A stretch of 64,000 bases of DNA. It comes from Trinickia violacea. Its GTDB lineage: Bacteria > Pseudomonadota > Gammaproteobacteria > Burkholderiales > Burkholderiaceae. This document shows, piece by piece, positions 16,764-24,583 of the stretch (within the stretch, counting starts at the first letter, position 1; every line of letters begins with the position of its first letter). Location: assembly GCF_005280735.1 (NCBI RefSeq), contig NZ_CP040078.1:1302001-1366000 (forward strand). Direction: 5' to 3'. The position numbers and the translations under genes were made by a program. Below the pieces are notes generated by a model. That model did no database searches, was not told where the DNA came from, and saw only the letters and a list, made by a program, of their open reading frames with translations.

Positions 16764-17471
16764 TCAGGGCAAGAAGCCATGCGCGCGCGCTTCGAAGACA
16801 GCCTGCGTGCGCGAGCTGACCGCCAGCTTCTTGTAGATGTTCTTGATGTGGCACTCCACGGTCAGCTTGGACAAACACAACAGCTCCGCAATTTCCCGGT
16901 TGGTCAGGCCCTTGCTTACCAGCGTCAGGATCTCGATCTCGCGGGCAGTCAGCGTCGGCGCCGCGCCGGAACGCGAGACCTTCTCTTCTCCTGCAACTGC
17001 GCGGGGGGTATCCAGACTGACGAGTTCGAGTATGCGTCGGGCGACGAATGGATCGATCGGAGCGCCGCCGCGTAGCGCGCTGCGGATGGACAGCGATATT
17101 TCGATGTCGTCGCGCTCCTTGAGCACATAACCGGTGGCGCCGGCACGCAAGGCGGTGACGATCACCTGCTCCGTACTCCACGCGGAGATTACCAGAACGG
17201 GTAGTGCGGCGTCTCGCTCATGGAGCGAGCGGATCAGGTCGATGCCGTTGCCGTCCGGAAGCCCCACGTCGACCAGAACGAAGGCGAACGGTTGCTCGTT
17301 CAGTAGAGCGTTGGCCTCGGCAATGCTTCCTGCAAACGAAAGCATGTCGTCGGTATAGCCGAGCGTCAGCAAGACGGCGCGCAGCCGGACTTGCATCAGC
17401 TTTTCGTCTTCGACGACCAGCAAGGGGCCGGGAAGCATGGATTCGGGCGAGCCTGGAAGCGATGGGTTCAT
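16764..17471 (-). CDS. NarL/FixJ-family response regulator
   Basis: 235 residues. The receiver domain (about 15-135) has the acidic pair ED (21-22), phospho-acceptor D68 in VLVDVGLPDG, a Ser switch residue in VLVISAW and the conserved Lys in YVLKERDD. The C-terminal LuxR-type HTH is at about 170-230 (LTAREIEILTLVSKGLTNREIAELL, given in part). It is upstream of, and overlaps, the 7TM-DISM kinase. Its upstream region contains two 16-bp dyads with the 7-2-7 arrangement typical of NarL-family sites. Confidence 0.92.
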   Translation of the reverse strand: MNPSLPGSPESMLPGPLLVVEDEKLMQVRLRAVLLTLGYTDDMLSFAGSIAEANALLNEQPFAFVLVDVGLPDGNGIDLIRSLHERDAALPVLVISAWSTEQVIVTALRAGATGYVLKERDDIEISLSIRSALRGGAPIDPFVARRILELVSLDTPRAVAGEEKVSRSGAAPTLTAREIEILTLVSKGLTNREIAELLCLSKLTVECHIKNIYKKLAVSSRTQAVFEARAHGFLP

Positions 17472-17566
17472 GCGGAGAGGTTGACGGGTGTGTCCCGGTG
17501 GTTTTGTCTTGAGCGCATAGCGCCGATTGTGTCCGCAAGCGTGTCATAACGGCGAGCAAAAAAATA

Positions 17567-17582
17567 TACCTGGAATCAGGTA
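17567..17582. promoter_or_regulatory. NarL-like 7-2-7 dyad, site 1
   Basis: TACCTGGAATCAGGTA: two TACCTG arms inverted around GAAT, 95 bp upstream of the NarL-type regulator start. It is the exact reverse complement of site 2. NarL heptamers are TACYNMT-like in a 7-2-7 layout, which this fits. Confidence 0.5.
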
Positions 17583-17621
17583 ATGAGCGCGAGATGGGCC
17601 TGGAGCCGGGCGGCGGGAGGC

Positions 17622-17637
17622 TACCTGATTCCAGGTA
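17622..17637. promoter_or_regulatory. NarL-like 7-2-7 dyad, site 2
   Basis: TACCTGATTCCAGGTA lies 39 bp from site 1 and is its exact reverse complement. Together they sit between the divergent regulator and TauE/SafE genes, so they could control both. Alternatively the pair forms one long hairpin related to the 19499-19544 structure. Confidence 0.5.
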
Positions 17638-17791
17638 TTGCTGCGTCGATAACGGGGCAGTTAAATCCGCTTCGCCTGCGTTGGTGAGACTGGGTAAAGC
17701 ACACCACGCGGCTTCCACAGCAAGCCGAATCAAAAGCACTTCAATTCGAACTACATCTAGAACCAACTTTTAAAAGCAAATGGGGAGCGTA

Positions 17792-18613
17792 ATGAGTCTT
17801 TCAGAGTCATTTCAGTTGAGCTATACCAGCGTCGTCATTCTAATGATGATCCTCTCGGTGTCTGCGGTCACCAGCGGGTTGTCGGGGTTTGGATTTTCGG
17901 CGATAGGCGCTGCCAGCTTGTGGCTGCTGCCGCCTAGCTTGGGAATTCCGTTATTGATGGCCCTGTCGTCGGCAAACCAGTTGATGTCGCTAAAGCAGAT
18001 CCGCAGCGACATGAAGCCGCTACGGCAGTGGTGGCCGAACGGACCCGCGCCGTATATTCTCGGCGGCCTGCTTGGTGTTCCTCTCGGCCTCGAGATCTTG
18101 CATTCCCTGCCGACACCCGTGCTGATGGTCTGCTTCGGTGCCTTTCTGATCACTTATGCGGGCTACTCGATCTTCAGGCGCCCGAAACAGCGTCCGAATA
18201 CAGGTGGATGGCCGTCATCCGTTCTCGTGGGATTGCTGGGAGGCGTCATTGGCGGATTCACGGCTTTTCCCGGGGCGCTGGTGGTGATCTGGATTGGCCG
18301 CAGCGGACTGCCCAAGGAAGAGTCACGAGCCATCGTGCAGCCTTATATCTTTGCCATGCAACTGGTCTCGCTCTGCATGCTCGCAGTACAACATCCCTCG
18401 ACATTTGACGCCCGTTTCTGGAGCCTGTTCGCGACTGCCGTGGTGATCGTCCTGCCCTCTACATTGCTGGGCGTGCGCATTTACAAGTCGCTTTCGGATA
18501 TGAATTTTCGCCGCATCTGCTTCACGCTGCTCGGCACGTCGGGTTGCGCAATTTTCTCGAAAGGATTGGGCGCACTAGGCATCGGTACAGCGCTTGCACT
18601 GCTGGCGCACTAG
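17792..18613 (+). CDS. TauE/SafE-family anion permease
   Basis: A 273-residue integral membrane protein with about eight hydrophobic segments and the two-fold TauE/SafE pattern: SAVTSGLSGFGFSAIGA in the first half and GLLGGVIGGFTAFPGALVV in the second, with the typical RR/QP loop (SRAIVQPYIFAMQ). Relatives export sulfite, sulfoacetate or other organic anions. The ATG at 17792 is preferred over 17780 because GGGAG lies five bases upstream. It is divergent from the NarL-type two-component system across two dyads, so it is a candidate target. Confidence 0.82.
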   Translation: MSLSESFQLSYTSVVILMMILSVSAVTSGLSGFGFSAIGAASLWLLPPSLGIPLLMALSSANQLMSLKQIRSDMKPLRQWWPNGPAPYILGGLLGVPLGLEILHSLPTPVLMVCFGAFLITYAGYSIFRRPKQRPNTGGWPSSVLVGLLGGVIGGFTAFPGALVVIWIGRSGLPKEESRAIVQPYIFAMQLVSLCMLAVQHPSTFDARFWSLFATAVVIVLPSTLLGVRIYKSLSDMNFRRICFTLLGTSGCAIFSKGLGALGIGTALALLAH

Positions 18614-18716
18614 TGGAATTCCGGTCATTGGCAGGCCGCTATGCACGGCAATGCGACTTCCGGCAAAAAAGGAACAGCGCAGCGTTCGCGTGGTGGCGGC
18701 CAATGGCCGGTCAGTT

Positions 18717-19160
18717 CTATTCGTTTGAATTCTGTCGACCGTGGCATACGGAGCTCATCCCGACAAAGGGACCCGACTCGGCAATCTCGCCCACCAAAGC
18801 ACGCACCTCCTGTTCGAGGGCGATCAGGTGAGCGCGGGTGACCAAGAGCCTGCCTCCAACCGGCCATGCCGGCAGATCAGGATCGGAGCCGGCGCCCGCA
18901 AGCGCTGCCGGCTCGTGGCCGCTTGACGTAGCGATCATGGCCAGTCGCGAATTGAGCGCGTCGAGCTTCCGGGCCATGCCGATGGGCATGAGCGGTCGAC
19001 GCGAGTGGGACGCGATGCTCAGTTTGATCGCCTGGTCCGACACATCGTCGAGGCGCCGCTGATACACCGCGTCATCCAGATCGTCCGGCGGATAAGCACA
19101 GCGATGCACCACTTCGTGCAGTCGAATCAGCTCCGGAAGGATGGCTACAATCGCCGTCAT
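18717..19160 (-). CDS. Hypothetical protein, 147 aa, second gene of a coupled pair
   Basis: No family recognised. The start at 19160 overlaps the stop of the upstream gene (ATGA). The sequence is soluble and helical: ILPELIRLHEVVHRCAYPPD, a DDAVYQRRLDDVSDQAIKLS helix, and a C-terminal helix LIALEQEVRALVGEIAE. There is no signal peptide. Codon use and coupling make it a likely gene. The helical segments and pairing with another helical protein suggest a complex, but that is a guess. Confidence 0.55.
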   Translation of the reverse strand: MTAIVAILPELIRLHEVVHRCAYPPDDLDDAVYQRRLDDVSDQAIKLSIASHSRRPLMPIGMARKLDALNSRLAMIATSSGHEPAALAGAGSDPDLPAWPVGGRLLVTRAHLIALEQEVRALVGEIAESGPFVGMSSVCHGRQNSNE

Positions 19161-19417
19161 ACGCTGGTGCGACGGCTCTGCCGCGTTGGCCCAACGTTCT
19201 CGATATCGGCGGGCTCGTGCGCATGCAGCGCCTCGATCTGCCGCAACGTCTCCTGCAGGCGACACCAGCGGCGGTGTTGCTCAACGGCAAGCCTCGCCGT
19301 GCCGATTTCGTTGATACGTGCGCGCCAGTATGACAGCGGGATACGGTCGGCAGCGGAAATGCGCGTGATCACCCGTTCGAGGTGCGCGATTTCCTTCTCG
19401 ATGAAATGATGGTCCAT
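19157..19417 (-). CDS. Hypothetical protein, 86 aa, first gene of a coupled pair
   Basis: A small helical, charged protein (MDHHFIEKEIAHLERVITRI start) with a second helix around EQHRRWCRLQETLRQIEALH. No family recognised and no signal peptide or membrane segment. It overlaps the next gene by four bases (ATGA), so the two are probably translated together. A hairpin repeat lies upstream at 19499-19544. Confidence 0.55.
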   Translation of the reverse strand: MDHHFIEKEIAHLERVITRISAADRIPLSYWRARINEIGTARLAVEQHRRWCRLQETLRQIEALHAHEPADIENVGPTRQSRRTSV

Positions 19418-19498
19418 GCACGGCCCCGTTGCGCTGCGTGTTGTGTTCTATCATCGGCAAACGGTCGCAGTGTGGGTCCGGCGGGTGCGTAGCTGCAA

Positions 19499-19544
19499 TC
19501 CCTGGAACTTGGTAAATGGGGTGGCACCTACCAGGTTCCAGGTA
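19499..19544. repeat. Hairpin related to the 17567-17637 dyads
   Basis: CCTGGAACTTGGTA and TACCAGGTTCCAGG pair with one G-U over 14 bp, loop 14 bases. The TACC..GG..CCAGGTA core resembles the dyads at 17567 and 17622. It sits just after the VOC gene end (minus strand) and before the two-gene unknown operon, with no T-run. Confidence 0.5.
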
Positions 19545-19593
19545 TGGCCCGGGCGGAAAATGCGGGGGCGCGCTAGCGCCCCCCGTCAGGCTG

Positions 19594-20019
19594 TTAGGCC
19601 GCTGCTTGAATACGTGGATCAAAATCGAACTCGAGGCGGATGCCGCCCGGTTCATAGATCATCGTGTGCCGCTTGGGCCCATCGCCAAGATTCTCCGGCG
19701 CAAACTCGACCTTGACGCCCGGCCACCGGGACACTTGCGCAAAGATTTCATTGAGCGCTTCTTCGGAGCCGACACGCAATGCGAGGTGATGCAGACCGAC
19801 GTTCGTCTTGCGGTCGAACTCCACGCGTTGGTCCTGATTCTTGACTTCCCAGAGCGTCAGCACGGCGTGTCCGTCCGACACGAAAGCGGCGGGGTAGGCG
19901 GGGCGCTCGCCGACCTGTTTCCAACCGAGGCAATTGACGAAGAAGTCGCGAGTGAGGCTCAGATCACGCACGCTCAGTCCGATATGGTCGAGGCCGAGCG
20001 TCAGCGGTTTAGCGGTCAT
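19594..20019 (-). CDS. VOC-family (glyoxalase/dioxygenase fold) protein
   Basis: A 141-residue vicinal-oxygen-chelate protein. Metal ligands are visible in LDHIGLSVRDL, GLHHLALRV and the C-terminal IRLEFDF, with the typical GGIRLEF end. VOC proteins include glyoxalases, fosfomycin/bleomycin resistance proteins and dioxygenases; the specificity is not evident here. The ATG at 20019 is preferred over a TTG at 20034. It is downstream of the SDR and tautomerase genes on the same strand, but a hairpin in the 250-bp gap may separate transcription. Confidence 0.85.
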   Translation of the reverse strand: MTAKPLTLGLDHIGLSVRDLSLTRDFFVNCLGWKQVGERPAYPAAFVSDGHAVLTLWEVKNQDQRVEFDRKTNVGLHHLALRVGSEEALNEIFAQVSRWPGVKVEFAPENLGDGPKRHTMIYEPGGIRLEFDFDPRIQAAA

Positions 20020-20235
20020 TTTCCAGTTCTCCAATTCGGTGACAGCGGTAGCGGCGTTCGCGACTTGCTTTCTTCGAGGGACGCTTACCCGCCCGCCATG
20101 CGAAGCATAGACTTAATTCAATGCATCAGACCAACAACGTCGTAGCAGCTCATGCGACGTCGATTGAGCGTGCACAAAAGCGAATAGGCAGCCGCGATGC
20201 CTCAGCTCGTGGCTGCGCTATCTCGCAGGCTGCCG

Positions 20236-20265
20236 CTCAACCGGCTAGGGTGATAGCCGGTTGAG
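20236..20265 (-). terminator. Hairpin after the tautomerase gene
   Basis: CTCAACCGGCT and AGCCGGTTGAG are perfect 11-bp inverted arms with an 8-base loop, five bases beyond the tautomerase stop on the minus strand. There is no T-run, so termination or 3'-end protection is inferred from position. Confidence 0.5.
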
Positions 20266-20270
20266 ATTCC

Positions 20271-20501
20271 CTACTTCAATGCTCGCTGTTTGCGATACTC
20301 GTCGACCGGTAGTCCGCCCCAGCCCCAGTTTTCTTTCTCCACCTCTTCAATGACGACGAAGGTGGCTTCGACCGGCTTGTTCAGCACGTCGCGCAGCAGA
20401 TGGCTCACGCCCTTGATGAGTTGGGCCTTTTCGTCTGCGGTAACCGAATCGGTGCCGGGCTGGGTTCCTTCGCGGGTAACTTGAATCGTGACGATCGGCA
20501 T
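20271..20501 (-). CDS. Tautomerase-family protein (4-OT-like)
   Basis: A 76-residue 4-oxalocrotonate tautomerase-like protein. The catalytic Pro follows the initiator Met (MPIVTIQVTREG), and the long helix (DEKAQLIKGVSHLLRDVL) and strand (EATFVVIEEVEKENWGWGG) are the standard fold. The WGWGG motif is typical of the YwhB/YdcE-like group. GGAGAG precedes the ATG. It probably shares an operon with the SDR gene 65 bp upstream. Confidence 0.9.
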   Translation of the reverse strand: MPIVTIQVTREGTQPGTDSVTADEKAQLIKGVSHLLRDVLNKPVEATFVVIEEVEKENWGWGGLPVDEYRKQRALK

Positions 20502-20565
20502 TTGGCTCTCCTTGAAACGCGATGAACGAAGGGAGCGCCGGCAAGCGGCGCTCCGCGTCGGGTGC

Positions 20566-21276
20566 TTAGTGGCCGGCGCTCTGACCGCCGTCGACGTGCA
20601 GGATTTCGCCCGTCACGAACGGCGCGGTATCCAGATACACGATGGCGTTCACGATATCGCTCATCTCGCCCATGTGGCCCATCGGATGCAGCGCGCCGAG
20701 CGCAGCGTGCGTTTCTTCAGGGTGCATCGGCGACTTGATGATGCCCGGCGCGACCGCATTCGCGCGAATGCCGCGCTTGGCGTACTCGATCGCCAGCGAG
20801 CGCGTCGCGGCTGCGATGCCGCCCTTCGTCAGCGATGCCAGGACCGACGGCACGCCGTCGACTGCGTGATCGACGAGCGTCGTCGTGATGTTGACCACGT
20901 GGCCGCTCTTGTTCTTCTCCATCTCGGCGATGGCGAGCTGCGTGACGTAGAAGAAGCCCGACAGGTTCACGTTGGTGATCGCCGCGTAGTCTTCCGGCGT
21001 GTATTGCGTGAACGGCTTGGCGATGAAGATGCCGGCGTTGTTGACGAGCGTATCCACGCGGCCGAAGCGCTTGATGGCTTCCTCGACGACGCGGCGGGCC
21101 GTCGCCGGATCGCCGATGTCGCCCGCCACGGTCGCGAGGTTGGGATCGTCGGACGGCTTGATGCTGCGCGCGGTGGCGACGACGTTGTAGCCCAGCTTGC
21201 GGAACGCCTTGACCGTTTCCGCGCCGATGCCTTGCGATGCGCCCGTGACGATGGCGACTTTTTGCGAATTGCTCAT
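20566..21276 (-). CDS. SDR-family oxidoreductase
   Basis: A 236-residue classical short-chain dehydrogenase. NAD(P) binding: TGASQGIGAE (about 11-20); NNAG at about 88; catalytic Ser and the Y/K region appear degenerate (VNITTTLVDHAVDGVPSVLASLTKGG: the expected Tyr is replaced, leaving LASLTKG). The active-site Tyr therefore seems absent, so catalysis is uncertain. The end (FVTGEILHVDGGQSAGH) is typical. The start follows GAGGTTACCT. It is divergent from the LysR at 21712, a likely regulator. Confidence 0.88.
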   Translation of the reverse strand: MSNSQKVAIVTGASQGIGAETVKAFRKLGYNVVATARSIKPSDDPNLATVAGDIGDPATARRVVEEAIKRFGRVDTLVNNAGIFIAKPFTQYTPEDYAAITNVNLSGFFYVTQLAIAEMEKNKSGHVVNITTTLVDHAVDGVPSVLASLTKGGIAAATRSLAIEYAKRGIRANAVAPGIIKSPMHPEETHAALGALHPMGHMGEMSDIVNAIVYLDTAPFVTGEILHVDGGQSAGH

Positions 21277-21360
21277 AGGTAACCTCGAAGTAGGAAAATT
21301 TAGCTTTGAACCTGTTCGGAATCGCTGCTCCGATGGGTGCCAAATTTAGGCTTGTTCACG

Positions 21361-21378
21361 CCGGGTACGAATACCCGG
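21361..21378. promoter_or_regulatory. Dyad between divergent SDR and LysR genes
   Basis: CCGGGTA-CGAA-TACCCGG is a perfect 7-bp dyad, 85 bp upstream of the SDR start. A site here would suit the LysR regulator encoded divergently at 21712. The rest of 21277-21711 has no gene I can support. Confidence 0.45.
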
Positions 21379-21711
21379 AGGGGACAAACAGTCTTGCGTC
21401 GATGTAACAAATGGGCGTGCCGTCAGAGGCAGGCGCGCATTCCGATCGTCTGAAGCGAGCCATCTCGTTCGCTATCGCAAGCTACCGTTTCCTTGGGGCA
21501 TCGCATCTTTGCGAATTTTTCCGCGATGGAAAATATGAGCCGGCGTCGCGCCGAAGAGGCAAGCCTGGCTTGGCCTTCGCGATTTTTTCAAGCGTGCTTC
21601 CATTCGAAATTCAAAGCGGCGCAGACCATGACGCGCGTGTTGGTATCTACGGCGGCTTTCAATTTAAGGCACCATTCGCTGGAATTTGCCGCTAGGGAGG
21701 GTTCGACAGCC

Positions 21712-22707
21712 ATGGACACGCTCCGCAACATGAAGATCTTCGCCGAGGTCGCCGAGTCCGGTAGCTTTACCGCGGCAGCACGGCGCCTCGATCGGACAAC
21801 CGTTTATGTGTCGAGGTCGGTTGCCGAACTCGAAACGCATCTGCGCACCCGCCTCCTGAATCGAACGACCCGGCGTCTTGCGTTGACCCCCGCCGGCGAG
21901 CGATATCTGCAGCGGTGCCAGCAGATCTTGGACGCCATTGCACTGGCCGAGGTGGAGGCATCGGGTGTGCACGCCAAGCCCGTCGGATCGCTGCGCGTCC
22001 ACGCACTCGCGGGCTTGGGGCAGCGCTATCTGATTCCCGCCATCGCCGACTATCAGGAGCGGTATCCGTCCGTCACGGTCGACTTGACGCTCTCTCAGAA
22101 CGTTCCGGATCTGATCGAGGAAGGCTACGACGTCGCGTTGAGAGTCGTGCCCGAGTCGCTGCCGGATTCCGCGTACATTTCGCATCGGCTCGGCACGCTT
22201 TCTCTCGTGCTCTGCGCGTCCCCGCGCTATCTCGAGAAGCACGGCATGCCGCGAAAGATCGAGGATTTGGAGCATCACACCTGCTTGCAGGTAGGTTGCC
22301 CGCCACTCTCGCCAGACCACTGGTTGTTGGAGGGCGCGAACGGGCGGCGCGAATTCAAGCTGCCCGACGGACGATTCAAAGTGAACGTCCCGGATGCCAT
22401 GGCGGTGGCGGTGCAAGCGGGGATGGGAATCGGCGCGCTGCCGCTGTTCACGATTCAATCGATACTGCGATCGGGGGCGCTGGTGCGCGTGTTGCCCGAG
22501 TACCAGCTTCAACCGCTGAATGTTTTCGCGATCTATGCTTCGCGACAGTTCCTCGACGCAAAGATCAAGACGTGGATCACGTTTTTGCGCGAGCGCTTTG
22601 CCGAGACGACAGGCGTCGAAGACGTGGGGATTCAGGGCGTTTCGAAGCAGCGCGAGTTCGAGCAGGCTAGTGTGGCCGAGGCCCCGCCGCTGAAGCTGGT
22701 TTCGTGA
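21712..22707 (+). CDS. LysR-family transcriptional regulator
   Basis: 331 residues. HTH at about 1-60 (FAEVAESGSFTAAARRLDRTTVYVSRSV) and a CrgA-type substrate-binding domain (GSLRVHALAGLGQRYLIPAI onwards). AGGGAGG lies 10 bp before the chosen ATG. It faces the SDR/tautomerase genes divergently, so it is their likely regulator. Its last 41 bp overlap the convergent LysR gene at 22667, an unusual tail-to-tail overlap of two regulators. Confidence 0.9.
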   Translation: MDTLRNMKIFAEVAESGSFTAAARRLDRTTVYVSRSVAELETHLRTRLLNRTTRRLALTPAGERYLQRCQQILDAIALAEVEASGVHAKPVGSLRVHALAGLGQRYLIPAIADYQERYPSVTVDLTLSQNVPDLIEEGYDVALRVVPESLPDSAYISHRLGTLSLVLCASPRYLEKHGMPRKIEDLEHHTCLQVGCPPLSPDHWLLEGANGRREFKLPDGRFKVNVPDAMAVAVQAGMGIGALPLFTIQSILRSGALVRVLPEYQLQPLNVFAIYASRQFLDAKIKTWITFLRERFAETTGVEDVGIQGVSKQREFEQASVAEAPPLKLVS

Positions 22708-23623
22708 GCGAAACCAATCCGGCCTCTGAAATCAACCACTCCTTGAAGGCAAGCACGGGCGCAGCATGCTCGCTTTCCTTCCTGTGAACCAGGTAGTACG
22801 CGAGTTCGCAGGTCTGCGATTCTTCGAACGGGCGCACGAGCCGTCCTTCCGCAAGGTCGTGTTCGACCAGCGTGGTCCTGCCCAGTGCAACACCGGTTCC
22901 CGAGATTGCCGTTTGGAGCGCCGCTGCGGAATCGTTGATCTGCAGGCCGCGGTTGCAGTCGACAACATTTCGGCATCCTGCTTTCTGAAGCCAGGACCGC
23001 CAAGTCGGAAAGGCGCTGAAGGTCTGCATCGAGATGTCGTGGACGAGCAGATGATGCTTCAGGTCGGAAGGCGCCTTCAGTGGATGCTCGCCATTCAGCA
23101 AGGCAGGGCTGCACACCGGGAAAAATTCGTCGCGCATGAGGAAGGTCGAAACGAGGTCCGGCCATGCACCCGCGCCATATCGGATGCCAACGTCAATCCG
23201 GTCGGCGGTGAAGTCGATGAGGCGGTTACTGGTGTCGATGCGCAGGTCGTAGTACGGATGTTTCTGCTGAAACCGCTCAACGCGCCGCAACAGCCACTTG
23301 TCCGCAAAGGCGACTGGGACTGTCACGGTGAAGGCGATGCGCGACTTGCTGGCCTTGAGTGCTTCGACAGCCTCGGACAGCAGGTCGAAGCCGGCCTGAA
23401 GCGAAGGCAGCACCGACCTTGCCGCATCCGTGAGGACAAGCCGGGAGGGCCCCGACGTCGAGCGATGAAAAAGCTCGACGTCGAGTGTGTCCTCCAGGCC
23501 GCGTATGAGATGGCCGACGGCCGCAGGCGTCACGTTCAGCTCTTCAGCAGCCGCCGCGTAGTTCAAATGGCGTGCGACGGCTTCGAAGGCGCGAAGTGCA
23601 TTCAGATGATTCGGTGCTCGCAT
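22667..23623 (-). CDS. LysR-family regulator, GcvA-like
   Basis: 318 residues. N-terminal HTH with the GcvA-group signature LNALRAFEAVARHLNYAAAA and VTPAAVGHLIRGLE, then a substrate-binding domain (FADKWLLRRVERF, IDVGIRYGAG). It begins with ATG at 23623. It lies downstream of SDR and AhpD-like genes on the same strand, so it may be the last gene of that operon or have its own promoter. Its 3' end overlaps the LysR at 21712 by 41 bp. Confidence 0.9.
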   Translation of the reverse strand: MRAPNHLNALRAFEAVARHLNYAAAAEELNVTPAAVGHLIRGLEDTLDVELFHRSTSGPSRLVLTDAARSVLPSLQAGFDLLSEAVEALKASKSRIAFTVTVPVAFADKWLLRRVERFQQKHPYYDLRIDTSNRLIDFTADRIDVGIRYGAGAWPDLVSTFLMRDEFFPVCSPALLNGEHPLKAPSDLKHHLLVHDISMQTFSAFPTWRSWLQKAGCRNVVDCNRGLQINDSAAALQTAISGTGVALGRTTLVEHDLAEGRLVRPFEESQTCELAYYLVHRKESEHAAPVLAFKEWLISEAGLVSLTKPASAAGPRPH

Positions 23624-23729
23624 TGACCTGGGCTGGCTGCGTTCAAGTCCGACGGACCCATCTTCCCAGCGCCCCGTGGCGTCGTCAACCGAAGCAGCCG
23701 TTTGCGGGGCGCCTGTGCTTGCGCGGTCT

Positions 23730-24476
23730 TTAGAATTGCGACAAGCCGCCGTCGACCACGAATTCCGCGCCCGTTGTGAACGACGAATCGTCGCTCGCGA
23801 GGAACAGCGCCGTCTTCGCGATTTCGACGGCTTCGCCGAAGCGTTGCAGCGGCACTTTCGCCTCGATCGCAGCAGCGGTCTCCGACAATTGCGCTACCGT
23901 CAGACCCAGCTTACCGTGGAAGGGCGTTGCAATCGGGCCCGGGCTGACTGCGTTCACGCGGATGCCGCGCGGTGCGAGCTCAGCGCCGATGGAGCGGACC
24001 AGCGAGCGAACCGCCGCCTTCGTGGCCGACAGAATCGACAGCCCCGGCGTGCCGACAGTGTTCAGGAACGACGTGGTCACGACGATGTTGCCGCCCTTCG
24101 GCATAGCGGGAGCCGCCTTCTGGATGGTGAAGAACAGGCCTTTGAAATTCAGTGAGAATTGCTCGTCGATCTGTTCCGGCGTGATGGCTTCCAGCGGAGC
24201 AGCCGTGGCCGCGCCTGCGTTCGCGAAGACGATGTCGATGCGACCAAACCTCGCACTGACTTCCAAGACCGCGCGCTCGATTTCAGCGGGGTGGCGCAGG
24301 TCAACCGGCAGGACCAGTACGTCACCGCCCAATGCTTTCTCCGCGGCTTCAAGGCGTTCCGGGTTCGTCCCGGTCACGATGACTTTCGCGCCTTCGGCGC
24401 GGAACAGCTTAGCGGTTTCCAGGCCGATGCCCGACGTGCCCCCAGTGATGAGCGCAACCTTGTTTTGCAGCTTCAT
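23730..24476 (-). CDS. SDR-family oxidoreductase
   Basis: A 248-residue classical SDR. The cofactor motif is TGGTSGIGLE (about 12-21) and FANAG lies near residue 86. The active-site Tyr is replaced here too: the segment reads TSFLNTVGTPGLSILSATKAAV, with Ser (or Leu) in place of Tyr before the conserved Lys. This is common in a group of SDRs of unclear activity. The end is TGAEFVVDGGLSQF. The start at 24476 begins directly with the fold. It lies between the AhpD-like gene and a GcvA-like LysR gene on the same strand. Confidence 0.88.
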   Translation of the reverse strand: MKLQNKVALITGGTSGIGLETAKLFRAEGAKVIVTGTNPERLEAAEKALGGDVLVLPVDLRHPAEIERAVLEVSARFGRIDIVFANAGAATAAPLEAITPEQIDEQFSLNFKGLFFTIQKAAPAMPKGGNIVVTTSFLNTVGTPGLSILSATKAAVRSLVRSIGAELAPRGIRVNAVSPGPIATPFHGKLGLTVAQLSETAAAIEAKVPLQRFGEAVEIAKTALFLASDDSSFTTGAEFVVDGGLSQF

Positions 24477-24583
24477 TTCAATCTCCTTCGAGGATGGAGA
24501 GAACCGTTCGTTGTCGAGTTGACGATGGGCCGTACCAGCCAAAGGCTTGAATACGCCATGTGGCCTGCACGGCCCAATCGGCG

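Noticed and set aside
14941..17181. Extending the sensor kinase upstream to 17181
   Set aside because: The first 109 codons run inside the regulator gene in another frame and have Arg-rich nonsense composition.
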